Positions 17,901 through 26,178 of a stretch of DNA of 45,837 nucleotides are shown here, in pieces. The position numbers and the translations under genes were made by a program. The stretch lies in contig NIVA01000005.1 in the NCBI GenBank assembly GCA_002254335.1, positions 1 to 45,837 of the forward strand. The letters are read 5' to 3'. Under the pieces are notes generated by a model. That model was not told the origin of the DNA. It saw only the letters and a program-made list of their open reading frames with translations, and ran no database searches. Position 1 is the first letter of the stretch, and the number at the start of each line of letters is the position of its first letter. This DNA is from Bacteroidetes bacterium 4572_114 (GTDB lineage Bacteria; Bacteroidota; Bacteroidia; Bacteroidales; 4484-276).

Positions 17901-19155
17901 AGGCGGAAAAGAATACCAGGTCGTAATCGGCCGTTCTGCTGAAATGAGGATACTCGACAAAGAGACCGGCATCTTACTTACTTCAAGCAATATCCCTTAC
18001 GGCTCCAATCTCTACTTTAGTGATGGGGACACCGTGAAGAAAGATGTTTTAATCTGCGAATGGGACCCGTACAATGCAGTAATTATTTCGGACATGAGCG
18101 GTAAGTTGGTGTTTAACAACATAGTTGAAAATAGGACTTTCAGGGTTGAATCTGACGATCAAACAGGATATTTCGAAAAGGTAGTTATCGAATCCCGTCA
18201 GAAAGCAAAGAACCCTTCGATTAGTGTTGTTGATGGTGATGACAATATTCTTAGGACTTATGACTTGCCGGTGGGGGCACACATTTCGGTTGACGAAGGA
18301 CAGGACATAAAAGCAGGTGGGGTTCTGGTTAAGATCCCTCGCGCTATTGGAAAATCCGGCGACATCACCGGAGGCCTTCCACGTGTTACCGAGCTTTTCG
18401 AAGCAAGAAACCCATCCGATCCTGCAAAAGTCGCAGAAATTGATGGTGTGGTTTCGTTCGGGAAAAAACTCAAACGCGGCAATAAGGAAATTATCATCAC
18501 CTCCAAAACAGGTGAAGAAAAGCGTTACCTTGTTGCTACATCCAAGCAGATACTTGCACAGGAAAACGACTTTGTTAAAGCAGGAACCCCACTTTCGGAA
18601 GGTGCCCTGACCCCGGCGGATATTTTGGCCATTAAAGGCCCGATGAAAGTTCAGGAGTATATCGTGAACGAAATCCAGGAGGTATATCGTTTACAAGGTG
18701 TTAAGATTAATGACAAACACTTTGAGGTAATTGTTAGGCAAATGATGCGCAAAGTTGAAGTTGCCGATCCGGGCGATACCAAATTCCTCGAAAGTGAACT
18801 TGTTAATAGGATTGAATTTCAGGATGAAAACGATTGGATCTTTGGAAAGAAAGTTATTATCGATCCGGGCGATTCGGCCATTTTTAAAGCCGGCCAAATT
18901 GAATCGGCAAGAAAACTAAGGGACGAAAACTCCCAGCTTAGGCGGAAGGACAAAAACCTTGTTGACGCAAGGGATGCCCAGCCTGCAACTGCACGTCAGG
19001 TGCTACAGGGAATTACCAAAGCATCGCTGCTTGTTGGGCATAAAATCCCGGCCGGTACCGGACTGAGGGAATATGAAGACCTGATTGTCGGGTCTAAGGA
19101 AGAGTACGAAAGCCTCATGCACTCATCACGGTCAGTGAAAGATGAGTATGAATAA
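14962..19155 (+). CDS. rpoC: DNA-directed RNA polymerase subunit beta prime
   Basis: The 1397-residue product contains the N-terminal zinc ribbon (CHCGKY and CDRCGVEV, near residues 67-90), the catalytic magnesium loop NADFDGDQMAVH (about residue 473), the second zinc site (CESKHGVCARCYGRNL) and the trigger-loop region GEPGTQLTLRTFHVGG. The C-terminal part (QVLQGITKASL, FLSAASFQETT-like region absent by eye but ending GLREYEDLIVG) is complete for the phylum. A strong hairpin with a T-run follows 18 bases after the stop. Confidence 0.99.
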   Translation: MAYRKESNIVNREFSQITISLASPETILERSYGEVLKPETINYRTYKPERDGLFCERIFGPVKDWECHCGKYKRIRYKGIVCDRCGVEVTEKKVRRERTGHIQLVVPVAHIWFFRSLPNKIGAMLGLQTKKLDTIIYFEKYVVINPGIKEADGIKYLDFISEEEYFEIMETVPAENQYLDDSDPSKFIAKMGAEALHDLLARLDLDELSYQLRHKAHTETSQQRKADALKRLQVLEAFRDSRNRIENRPEWMIVKVVPVIPPELRPLVPLDGGRFATSDLNDLYRRVIIRNNRLKRLIQIKAPDVIMRNEKRMLQEAVDSLFDNSRKANAVKTESNRALKSLSDSLKGKQGRFRQNLLGKRVDYSGRSVIVVGPYLSLNECGIPKEMASELFKPFIIRKMLERGIVKTVKSAKKIVDRKDPVVWDILENILKGHPIMLNRAPTLHRLGIQAFQPKLIEGKAIQLHPLVCTAFNADFDGDQMAVHVPLGNAAILEAQLLMLASHNILNPANGAPIAVPSQDMVLGLYYITKARQNLPEHPIKGEGYNFYSPEEVIIAHNEGQVDLHAIINVMLPVTKDEITSKELTETTVGRVIFNQVVPEEIEYINQVLTKKALRDIIGDVLKRTDTATTAKFLDDIKHLGFTMAFEGGLSFNLGDVIIPEIKETLIAKANEEVDEVVTNYNMGFITNNERYNQIIDIWTHTNSHLTHTLMDQLAKDRQGFNAVYMMLDSGARGSKEQIRQLSGMRGLMAKPQKSGATGGEIIENPILSNFKEGLTVLEYFISTHGARKGLADTALKTADAGYLTRRLVDVAQDVIISEKDCGTLRGLTSSTLKKNEEVVETLFDRILGRTSLHDVYHPLTGELIIAAGEQLTEEISAIIEESPIESIEIRSVLTCESKHGVCARCYGRNLATGRMVQKGEAVGVIAAQSIGEPGTQLTLRTFHVGGVAGGNISSESKIEAKFDGKLKIEGLRSVHTTNEGGKEYQVVIGRSAEMRILDKETGILLTSSNIPYGSNLYFSDGDTVKKDVLICEWDPYNAVIISDMSGKLVFNNIVENRTFRVESDDQTGYFEKVVIESRQKAKNPSISVVDGDDNILRTYDLPVGAHISVDEGQDIKAGGVLVKIPRAIGKSGDITGGLPRVTELFEARNPSDPAKVAEIDGVVSFGKKLKRGNKEIIITSKTGEEKRYLVATSKQILAQENDFVKAGTPLSEGALTPADILAIKGPMKVQEYIVNEIQEVYRLQGVKINDKHFEVIVRQMMRKVEVADPGDTKFLESELVNRIEFQDENDWIFGKKVIIDPGDSAIFKAGQIESARKLRDENSQLRRKDKNLVDARDAQPATARQVLQGITKASLLVGHKIPAGTGLREYEDLIVGSKEEYESLMHSSRSVKDEYE

Positions 19156-19173
19156 AATTTGAAATCATCTGAT

Positions 19174-19215
19174 GCAAAAACCAAAAAATTGATTTTTTTG
19201 GTTTTTGCTTTTTTT
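19174..19215 (+). terminator. Terminator behind rpoC
   Basis: GCAAAAACCAAAAAA (19174-19188) pairs with TTTTTTGGTTTTTGC (19194-19208) around a short loop, followed by TTTTTTT. It ends 23 bases before the next ATG, so the DUF3467 gene either depends on readthrough or has its own start site. Confidence 0.75.
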
Positions 19216-19238
19216 AGCAATATCAAAAAATAAACATC

Positions 19239-19553
19239 ATGGAACCAAACCAACCACAAAAAAACAAATTAAACATTGAACTTAGTGATGAGGTGGCAGA
19301 AGGCACCTATTCAAACCTTGCCATAATTACCCATTCGAGGTCTGAATTCGTGGTGGACTTTATTAAAATGCTTCCGGGGATACCCAAAGCAAAAGTTAAA
19401 TCGCGTATCATTCTTACACCACAGCACGCCAAAAGACTGGTAAAAGCCCTGCAGGAAAACATCAAGAAATTTGAAACAATGCATGGCAACATCAAGGGGT
19501 CAGATATGGATCAAATCCCCTTTAGCCTTGGAGGGCCAACAGCCCAGGCATAA
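19239..19553 (+). CDS. DUF3467 family protein
   Basis: The 104-residue product is soluble, without signal or membrane segment. Its core (GTYSNLAIITHSRSEFVVDF, then PGIPKAKVKSRIILTPQHAKRLVKALQ, here in two segments) matches the small DUF3467 family as I remember it. The family has no known function. It is commonly found right after rpoC in Bacteroidota, which suggests a role linked to transcription or translation (inference). Here it is cut off from rpoC by a terminator and followed by the octamer array. Confidence 0.8.
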   Translation: MEPNQPQKNKLNIELSDEVAEGTYSNLAIITHSRSEFVVDFIKMLPGIPKAKVKSRIILTPQHAKRLVKALQENIKKFETMHGNIKGSDMDQIPFSLGGPTAQA

Positions 19554-19561
19554 AAGGAAGT

Positions 19562-20030
19562 GGGGTGATGGAGTGATGGAGTGATGGAGTAGTGGAGTGA
19601 TGGAGCGTTAAACCTTCAAACTTTTCCACTTTTCCATCCTTCCAACTTTCCATCCTTCCAACATTCCATCCTTCCATTTTTCCATCCTTCCAACATTCCA
19701 TCCTTCCATTTTTCCATCCTTCCAACTTTCCATTTCCCTATTCTTCCAACTTTCCCTTCTTCCAACTTTCCATTCTTCAACCTTTCCATTCTTCCAACTT
19801 TCCATCCTTCCAACTTTCCATTTCCCTATTCTTCCAACTTTCCTTTCTTCCAACTTTCCATTCTTCAACCTTTCCATCCTTCCAACTTTCCATTTCCCTA
19901 TTCTTTCACCTTTCCATTCTTCCATTTTTCCATACTTCCAACATTCCATTTTCCTATTCTTCCAACTTTCCAACTTTCCAACTTTCCATCCTTCCAACTT
20001 TCCATCGTTCCAACTTTCCATCTTTCCCCC
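19562..20030. repeat. Degenerate octanucleotide arrays
   Basis: Positions 19562-19609 hold six 8-base units of GGAGTGAT type on the plus strand. From about 19619 to 20030 an opposed array follows whose units on the minus strand are GGAAAGTT, GGAAGGAT and variants (plus strand: TTCCAACTTTCCATCC). The shared form is GGARnnnT. An 8-base unit without stops reads as the same 8-residue peptide in every frame, which explains the long minus-strand ORF here. The units are too short and contiguous for CRISPR. A related array lies at 37940-38003. Confidence 0.85.
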
Positions 20031-20114
20031 TCCTCCTACTCCATCTATCAAGCATTCAAGCATTTCCATAAAACGCTGATTTAATGCTTAAAGCGCATTA
20101 AAACATGCCATGCC

Positions 20115-20192
20115 TTAACATACCTTAACAACAGGCTTAACAAAATTTAACAGCAAATGAGTAATTAATAAAATACCCCGGAGTTATCTTTG
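20115..20192 (+). promoter_or_regulatory. moxR/bat operon promoter with phased TTAACA repeats
   Basis: The -7 box TATCTTTG is at 20185-20192, with no TTTG at the -33 position. Upstream, TTAACA occurs at 20115, 20125, 20137 and 20147, spaced 10, 12 and 10 bases, so all lie on about one face of the helix. This looks like an activator-binding region replacing the -33 box (inference). Confidence 0.5.
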
Positions 20193-20215
20193 CTCCAAAA
20201 AAAAACCAACATCAA

Positions 20216-21208
20216 ATGATAGAGACAAACATCAGGGAACTTAACGAAAAAATACAACAGGAGAGTTCATTTATTGATTTGATCAACCTCGAAATGAACA
20301 AGGTGATCATTGGCCAGAAACATATGGTTGAAAGACTAATGATCGGGCTGCTTGCCAACGGGCATATTTTGCTGGAAGGTGTCCCCGGATTGGCAAAAAC
20401 ATTGGCCATCACCTCCCTTGCAAATGTTATCGAGGCCAAATTCAGCCGGATACAATTTACACCGGACCTTTTGCCTGCCGACCTTTTGGGCACACTTATC
20501 TACAGTATGAAAAATGAGGAATTCCTCGTAAGGAAAGGCCCTATTTTTGCCAACTTCATTTTGGCCGACGAGATAAACCGGTCGCCTGCAAAAGTACAAA
20601 GCGCACTTTTGGAGGCTATGCAGGAACGTCAGGTTACCATTGGGGACGAGACATTCCCACTTGAGGAGCCTTTCCTTGTTTTGGCTACACAAAACCCAAT
20701 CGAACAAGAGGGGACTTATCCGCTGCCCGAAGCACAGGTTGACAGGTTTATGATGAAAGTTGTAATCTCCTATCCTGAAAAAGAAGAGGAAAAACTTATC
20801 CTTCGGCAAAACGCCCTCAACGAAAAAGCCACAACAAATACGGTCATCAACCCAAAGGATATTTTAAGGGCCAGGGAAGTTACGCGTGAAGTTTACTTAG
20901 ATGAAAAAATTGAAAATTACATTATTGATATCGTTTTCGCAACCAGGTACCCATCCGAATATAAGTTAAAAAACTTCGAAAACCTTATCAACTACGGAGC
21001 TTCGCCACGTGCATCAATTAACCTTGCCCTTGCAGCAAAAGCCTTTGCATTCATCAAGCGCCGGGGGTATGTCATCCCCGAAGATATCAGGGCCGTCGCC
21101 CACGATGTAATGCGCCACAGGATTGGCCTTACCTACGAAGCCGAAGCCGAAAATATTACATCCGAGGACATCATTAACGAAGTTTTAAATACCGTTGAAG
21201 TCCCGTAA
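20216..21208 (+). CDS. MoxR-family AAA+ ATPase
   Basis: The 330-residue product is the standard length. Walker A is EGVPGLAKT (54-62), Walker B ILADE (115-119), sensor 1 lies in LATQNPIEQEGTYPLPEAQ, and the lid domain follows (YGASPRASINLALAAKAFA). MoxR ATPases act as chaperone-like partners of vWA proteins. It leads a co-oriented set: MoxR, DUF58, a BatD-like membrane protein, BatA, BatB, BatC, BatD and BatE. The start at ATG 20216 lies 23 bases after the -7 box, giving a very short leader. Confidence 0.95.
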   Translation: MIETNIRELNEKIQQESSFIDLINLEMNKVIIGQKHMVERLMIGLLANGHILLEGVPGLAKTLAITSLANVIEAKFSRIQFTPDLLPADLLGTLIYSMKNEEFLVRKGPIFANFILADEINRSPAKVQSALLEAMQERQVTIGDETFPLEEPFLVLATQNPIEQEGTYPLPEAQVDRFMMKVVISYPEKEEEKLILRQNALNEKATTNTVINPKDILRAREVTREVYLDEKIENYIIDIVFATRYPSEYKLKNFENLINYGASPRASINLALAAKAFAFIKRRGYVIPEDIRAVAHDVMRHRIGLTYEAEAENITSEDIINEVLNTVEVP

Positions 21209-21291
21209 AATGTATCGGTGATTAATCATCAACCCATAAAGTTTTAGATTTTATCAAAAGTAAATTCGAATTTTAGTTCAGATTTTAAGAT

Positions 21292-22164
21292 ATGGACGCT
21301 GCTGAAATATTTAAAAAAGTAAGGAAAATTGAGATCAAGACCCGAGGGTTGTCCAATCAGATTTTTTCGGGGCAATACCACAGCAACTTCAAGGGAAGGG
21401 GCATGGCCTTTAGCGAAGTTAGGGAATATCAATTTGGTGACGATATCAGGAGCATCGACTGGAATGTTACGGCACGGTTTAACCACCCCTATGTTAAGAT
21501 TTTTGAAGAGGAGCGCGAACTAACCGTTATGTTGCTAATTGATGTTAGCGGATCAAATGAATTTGGCACAAGGGTAGAAATGAAGGAGGACATGATAACC
21601 GAAATTGCCGCTGTCCTGGCTTTTTCTGCTATCCAAAACAACGATAAGGTCGGGGTGATTTTTTTTAGTAACACCATCGAAAAATTCATCCCGCCAAAAA
21701 AAGGGACCTCACATATTTTAAGGATAATCCGTGAACTTGTGGATTTTAAAACAGTGAACCAGGGGACAAATATATCTGAGTCGCTCAGGTTCCTCACAAA
21801 TGCCATCAAAAAGCGGTGTACAACATTTCTTCTTTCCGACTTTATGGACAAAGGCTTCGAGGAGGCCATGCAAATTGCAAACAATAAGCACGATGTTGTT
21901 GCCATCCGCATTTACGACCCACGCGAAACAGAACTGCCAAATATAGGCCTGGCAAAATTTAAAGATGCCGAATCCGGGCAAAGCACCTGGGTTGACACTT
22001 CATCGGCAGTAACCCAAAAAACTTATCGCGACTGGTTTATGGAAACAGAAAAGTACCTTAAACGGGTTTTCCTGAAAAGTGGCGTTGATGTGGCAAAAAT
22101 CAGGACCGATGAGGATTATGTTAAACCGTTGCTCAGCTTATTTAAACGAAGGGGAGCAAGGTAA
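21292..22164 (+). CDS. DUF58 domain protein (vWA-like)
   Basis: The 290-residue product is soluble and carries the DUF58 signature GMAFSEVREYQFGDDIRSID (about residues 42-61) and a following vWA-like domain with LLIDVSGSNEFGT (about 81-93). The MIDAS-like DxSxS is intact. DUF58 proteins are regular partners of MoxR. It lies 83 bases after moxR and 12 bases before the next gene, consistent with one operon. No enzymatic role is known. Confidence 0.93.
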   Translation: MDAAEIFKKVRKIEIKTRGLSNQIFSGQYHSNFKGRGMAFSEVREYQFGDDIRSIDWNVTARFNHPYVKIFEEERELTVMLLIDVSGSNEFGTRVEMKEDMITEIAAVLAFSAIQNNDKVGVIFFSNTIEKFIPPKKGTSHILRIIRELVDFKTVNQGTNISESLRFLTNAIKKRCTTFLLSDFMDKGFEEAMQIANNKHDVVAIRIYDPRETELPNIGLAKFKDAESGQSTWVDTSSAVTQKTYRDWFMETEKYLKRVFLKSGVDVAKIRTDEDYVKPLLSLFKRRGAR

Positions 22165-22176
22165 CAGAGGAAAAAA

Positions 22177-23295
22177 ATGAGGCAATTACAAACAAACATA
22201 CTGCTGATTATTATTTTGCTACTGGCAAAACCTGTTATTTCGCAGGATGTAAAAGCTGATGCAAAACTTGATACCAACGTCATACTGGTTGGGGATCAAA
22301 TTGGGTTTCGGATTGAGCTGGCACTCCCCGAAAATTACAATTTTAGCTGGCCGGTTTTTGATGATACCCTTACCGGTGACATCGAAATTGTAAAGAAATC
22401 GAAAGTGGATACAACGGCCACAAATAACGGTTTGATGAACATCCGCCAGGATTTTACCATCACATCGTTCGATTCGGGCTATTATCTTATACCTCCAATA
22501 AGTTTCAAATATGGAATTGCTGGCGGAACGCTTTCCGACCAGGTTGAGACCGAACCTTATTTACTTAATGTTTTCACAGTTGAAGTTGACACAACCAAAT
22601 CTTTCATGCCCATAAAAGGCCCCATGGAAGCACCCTATACTTTTGCCGAGATATTTCCGTGGATTTTATTGGCAATAGCGATCCTGCTTATTGCAGGCCT
22701 GACCATTTATTTTTTGGTCAAAAAAGAGAAAAACATACCATTATTTGCCCCCAGACCAAAGCCAAAACTTCCTCCACATACTGTTGCCCTGGATGCCCTC
22801 GACAAATTAAAAAATGAAAAACTTTGGCAGCAAGGCCACGTAAAGAAATACCATACGAGATTAACTGAAATAGTGAGGATTTATATTGAAGACAGTATGG
22901 AAGTGAGGGCCGTGGAAATGACATCGCCTGAGATTTTGGGGGCTATCGGCCAAACCGGCCTGGATAAAAAAGATATTGGGCCATTAAAAGAAATACTTGA
23001 ACTTGCCGACCTGGTTAAATTCGCCAAATTCAAACCTCAGCCTTCTGAAAATGGAGATTCGTTGGAACGGGCTTATGATTTCGTAAAAAGAACCATGAAG
23101 AAACAAGAAGTCATCGAAGGGGAAAAGCCTGAAGTCCAGGATAAACAGGAAACGAAAGAGGGATCATCAGATAATGATGATATTCCTACTTCACCCTTCG
23201 TAAAGAATATCTCTTCAGGGATTAACATCCCTGCTGATTTGGACAGTAAATCCGAATATTCAAAATACCTGGCTGAAAAGTACAAATCCCAATAA
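22177..23295 (+). CDS. Membrane protein of the bat operon, BatD-like N-terminal region
   Basis: The 372-residue product has a signal peptide (MRQLQTNILLIIILLLAKPVISQ), then an Ig-like periplasmic part (KLDTNVILVGDQIGFRIEL, SFDSGYYLIPPISFKYG) that resembles a BatD beta domain. One membrane helix covers about residues 159-180 (FPWILLAIAILLIAGLTIYF). The C-terminal cytoplasmic part has a helical region (KKYHTRLTEIVRIYIEDSM) like that of BatD-type and DUF4381 proteins, and a charged tail. It sits between DUF58 and batA, where Bacteroidota usually have such a gene. The exact family name is not certain. Confidence 0.7.
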   Translation: MRQLQTNILLIIILLLAKPVISQDVKADAKLDTNVILVGDQIGFRIELALPENYNFSWPVFDDTLTGDIEIVKKSKVDTTATNNGLMNIRQDFTITSFDSGYYLIPPISFKYGIAGGTLSDQVETEPYLLNVFTVEVDTTKSFMPIKGPMEAPYTFAEIFPWILLAIAILLIAGLTIYFLVKKEKNIPLFAPRPKPKLPPHTVALDALDKLKNEKLWQQGHVKKYHTRLTEIVRIYIEDSMEVRAVEMTSPEILGAIGQTGLDKKDIGPLKEILELADLVKFAKFKPQPSENGDSLERAYDFVKRTMKKQEVIEGEKPEVQDKQETKEGSSDNDDIPTSPFVKNISSGINIPADLDSKSEYSKYLAEKYKSQ

Positions 23296-23339
23296 TGACT
23301 TCTGAAGAGTATCTTTCAAGCATAAAAGAATAAAAAGCC

Positions 23340-24335
23340 ATGCTAAGAAATATAGAATTTGCAAACCCGGAATATTTATACCTGTTGGTGATCATACCGT
23401 TAATGATTGCCTGGTACTGGTATAAAAACAACCGTAGCAAGGCTGAAATTCAAATTTCTACAACCGGCCCATTCAGCAAATCCCGCAAGACCATCAGGCA
23501 ATATTTGTTTCACAGTACATTTATTTTTAGGGTAATTGCCACCGGTTTGTTGATTGTTGCCCTTGCACGGCCACAGTCCTCGTCCAGCAGCCAGGATATT
23601 TCTATCGAAGGTATCGATATTGTTATGGCAATGGATATTTCGAGCAGTATGCTTGCCGAGGATTTAAAGCCCAACCGTTTGGAAGCTGCAAAAGATGTGG
23701 CTGAAGATTTCATTGAGGGACGGCCCAACGACAGGGTGGGGCTTGTGGTTTTCGCAGGCGAAACCTTTACGCAGGTGCCACTTACAACCGACCATAAGGT
23801 ACTTAAAAACATGTTTGTTGATGTAAAAAGCGGGATGATCGAAGATGGCACTGCCCTGGGCGATGGCCTGGCAACAGCGGTTACACGGCTCCGCGACAGC
23901 AAGGCCATCAGCAAGGTCATTATTTTGCTCACCGATGGAGTAAATAATATGGGGGCACTCGACCCGGTGTCGGCAGCCGAAATAGCAAAATTATATGGGA
24001 TCAGGATTTACACTATTGGGGTAGGAAGCGAGGGCATGGCGCCATATCCGCGCCAAACGGCCTTTGGGCTGCAATATCAGAACGTTGAGGTAAACATTGA
24101 TGAGGAATTACTGAAAGAAGTGGCGCAAATGACCGATGGAAAATACTTCAGGGCAACCAGCAACAGGAAGCTAAAAGATATTTACAACGAAATTGATGAG
24201 CTGGAAAAATCAAAAATTGATGTTACCGAATTTCACAAAAAGAGTGAAGAATTTGAAATTTTTGTACTGTTCGCATTGCTGTTTTTTATTTTGGAAATAT
24301 TATTAAAGAATACTGTTTTTAAGACAACACCATAG
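23340..24335 (+). CDS. batA: BatA, vWA-domain membrane protein
   Basis: The 331-residue product has N-terminal membrane segments at about 11-28 and 60-77, a vWA domain, and a C-terminal membrane helix (IFVLFALLFFILEILL). The MIDAS is complete: DISSS (D99, S101, S103), the Thr in EDGTALGDG and the Asp in LLTDGVNN. The start MLRNIEFANPEYLYLL is typical. Bat proteins were named for aerotolerance in Bacteroides and are thought to form an envelope complex with MoxR. batB, a paralogue, follows after 158 bases holding two palindromes. Confidence 0.93.
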   Translation: MLRNIEFANPEYLYLLVIIPLMIAWYWYKNNRSKAEIQISTTGPFSKSRKTIRQYLFHSTFIFRVIATGLLIVALARPQSSSSSQDISIEGIDIVMAMDISSSMLAEDLKPNRLEAAKDVAEDFIEGRPNDRVGLVVFAGETFTQVPLTTDHKVLKNMFVDVKSGMIEDGTALGDGLATAVTRLRDSKAISKVIILLTDGVNNMGALDPVSAAEIAKLYGIRIYTIGVGSEGMAPYPRQTAFGLQYQNVEVNIDEELLKEVAQMTDGKYFRATSNRKLKDIYNEIDELEKSKIDVTEFHKKSEEFEIFVLFALLFFILEILLKNTVFKTTP

Positions 24336-24354
24336 AGATGAGGCCCAAAATCCT

Positions 24355-24432
24355 AATCCCGAAAGTTTTCGGGGTTGAGTTTGTTTTGTTGGTTTAAAAA
24401 GACCTAACAGGTTTTAAAAACCTGTTAGGTCT
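24355..24432. repeat. Two palindromes between batA and batB
   Basis: AATCCCGAAA (24355-24364) pairs with TTTCGGGGTT (24367-24376). A second, perfect palindrome at 24400-24432 has 16-base arms (AGACCTAACAGGTTTT and its complement) around one base. I remember the latter word as a very common dispersed intergenic element in Bacteroidota genomes. Inside an operon it could stabilise the upstream mRNA or partly terminate. Confidence 0.75.
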
Positions 24433-24493
24433 GAACTCATCACTTTTTAATTTTCGTTTTTTGATTTACAATTAAACATTAAAAATTCCTACA

Positions 24494-25543
24494 ATGCAAA
24501 TGTTCCAATTTGCCAAACCTGAATATTTTTACGGATTGCTGATGATACCGGTTTTCATCATCCTATTTGCGTTGATGCTTTCGTGGAGAAAACGGGCCAT
24601 GAAAAGGTTTGGCGATTTGAAATTAGTAAACAAACTAATGCCGGACAGATCGAAAGGCCGGGCTGCCATAAAATTTATTGTCCTCATGCTGGCCTACACC
24701 CTTATCATCTTTGGGCTGGCCAACCCGCAAATTGGCTCCAAACTCGAAAAAATCGAAAGAAAAGGCATCGACCTGGTCATTGCAGTTGATGTTTCTAACA
24801 GTATGCTGGCACAGGACATTAAACCTAACCGTCTGCTGCGTGCCAGGCAATCAATATCAAAGTTGGTTGATAAATTGAAAAACGACCGTATCGGGATTGT
24901 TGTCTTTGCCGGCAACGCCTACACCCAATTGCCCATCACCACCGACTATTCGGCCGCAAAGCTGTTCCTGTCAACCATCAACACCAACATCGTCCCAACA
25001 CAGGGGACAGCCATTGCCGAAGCCATTGACCTGGCGGTGGAATCGTTTGATGAAAACGAACACGAAAAAGCAGTGATCATCATTACCGATGGCGAAGACC
25101 ACGAAGGCAATGCCGTTAAAGCTGCTGAATCTGCTGCCGAAAAAGGCATCAGGATTTATACCATTGGCATGGGGCTGCCCGAAGGTGGCCCGATACCGGT
25201 TTTTAATAAATCAGGAAAACAGACAGGTTTTAAGAAAGACCTGAAAAATAATACAGTTATTACAAAGCTCAACGAAACCATGCTGCAGCAGATCGCCTCG
25301 GCGGGAAACGGAAAATATGTAAGGGCAAACAACGCCCAGACCGGACTGAGCATAATTTTTAATGAAATCAACAAACTGGAAAAAACCGAATTCGAATCCA
25401 GGGTCTTCTCCGATTACGAAGACAGGTTTCAATATCTTTTAGTCCCTGCATTGTTGCTTTTATTAATTGAATTTTTAATTTTTGAAAGAAGGGGAAAGAG
25501 GTTTAGGAACGTTAATCTTTTTGGTGAGAGAAGAAGAATTTAA
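24494..25543 (+). CDS. batB: BatB, vWA-domain membrane protein
   Basis: The 349-residue paralogue of BatA has membrane segments at about 11-30 and 58-76, a vWA domain with DVSNS (D99, S101, S103), TQGTAIAEA and IITDGEDHEG, and a C-terminal membrane helix (YLLVPALLLLLIEFLIF). The MIDAS residues fall at the same numbers as in BatA. A second Met at codon 3 is an equally good start. In other Bacteroidota batC follows directly; here 1.8 kb carrying a toxin-antitoxin pair intervenes. Confidence 0.93.
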   Translation: MQMFQFAKPEYFYGLLMIPVFIILFALMLSWRKRAMKRFGDLKLVNKLMPDRSKGRAAIKFIVLMLAYTLIIFGLANPQIGSKLEKIERKGIDLVIAVDVSNSMLAQDIKPNRLLRARQSISKLVDKLKNDRIGIVVFAGNAYTQLPITTDYSAAKLFLSTINTNIVPTQGTAIAEAIDLAVESFDENEHEKAVIIITDGEDHEGNAVKAAESAAEKGIRIYTIGMGLPEGGPIPVFNKSGKQTGFKKDLKNNTVITKLNETMLQQIASAGNGKYVRANNAQTGLSIIFNEINKLEKTEFESRVFSDYEDRFQYLLVPALLLLLIEFLIFERRGKRFRNVNLFGERRRI

Positions 25544-25656
25544 ATTGTAAATGATTTACTTTGAGAATGTTGTTTTGAAGTTATTAATTGTCATTTGTGG
25601 TCATTGATAATTATCTATAGAAATGATTTAGGCTTCATGTAAATACACCAAGAAGA

Positions 25657-25698
25657 TTTCGTTTATTTTGGATATTTCGTTTATTTCGTTTATCTTTG
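25657..25698 (+). promoter_or_regulatory. Toxin-antitoxin promoter with 9-base direct repeats (probable operator)
   Basis: The -33 TTTG (25667-25670) and the -7 box TATCTTTG (25691-25698) are 20 bases apart. The same segment is built of 9-base units: TTTCGTTTA at 25657, a variant at 25666, and exact copies at 25675 and 25684. Repeats covering the whole promoter suit autorepression by the HTH protein encoded next (inference). Confidence 0.6.
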
Positions 25699-25722
25699 CC
25701 GAAATAATTTAACACAGATATT

Positions 25723-26178
25723 ATGTATTCACTGGAAAACATATCAAAACCATCAAAAGAAGAACAAAAAGCAGCTATGTTGTCGTATGATGCTCTTGTG
25801 TCAACAATTAATGAAATAAAGGATGAAAATCCTGAAATAGAGATAGAAGAAACTCAAGAAAGAATTAGGATACCATTAAATGCTTTAAAGTTATTAGCCA
25901 AAATATTAAAAGAAACAAGCAAAGGAAAGCCAGTATCAATAGTTCCAATTGCAACAGAAGTTACAACACAGGCAGCTGCAGAAATACTTGGTTGTTCAAG
26001 GCCTCATATTGTTAAGCTTTTGGAAACAGGAAAAATAAAGTTTACTAAAGTTGGTAAGCATAGACGCATCAGATATGAAGATATTATTTCATATAGGAAT
26101 GAAATGAAAGCTGAACAAGAACGCCTAATTAACGAAATAATGGATACTGACGAAAAAGCTGGTTTATATGATTCATAG
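25723..26178 (+). CDS. HTH (excisionase-type) antitoxin of a PIN toxin pair
   Basis: The 151-residue product has an N-terminal helical part (about 1-65) and a winged helix of the excisionase/HTH_17 kind at about 80-128 (TTQAAAEILGCSRPHIVKLL, then KFTKVGKHRRIRYEDI). Such proteins pair with PIN-domain toxins in type II toxin-antitoxin loci. The stop overlaps the toxin start by 11 bases, which implies coupled translation. The tail (EIMDTDEKAGLYDS) may contact the toxin. Base use is more AT-rich than in the bat genes on both sides, a sign of acquisition. The upstream 9-base repeats are a likely operator. Confidence 0.8.
   Translation: MYSLENISKPSKEEQKAAMLSYDALVSTINEIKDENPEIEIEETQERIRIPLNALKLLAKILKETSKGKPVSIVPIATEVTTQAAAEILGCSRPHIVKLLETGKIKFTKVGKHRRIRYEDIISYRNEMKAEQERLINEIMDTDEKAGLYDS

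Noticed and set aside
19619..20030. CRISPR array
   Set aside because: Units are 8 bases, contiguous, with no spacers and no cas genes nearby.
19608..20069. 153-residue minus-strand ORF of WKVGRMES-like repeats
   Set aside because: An 8-base stop-free repeat opens all frames and gives the same octapeptide; no start context, no non-repeat domain.
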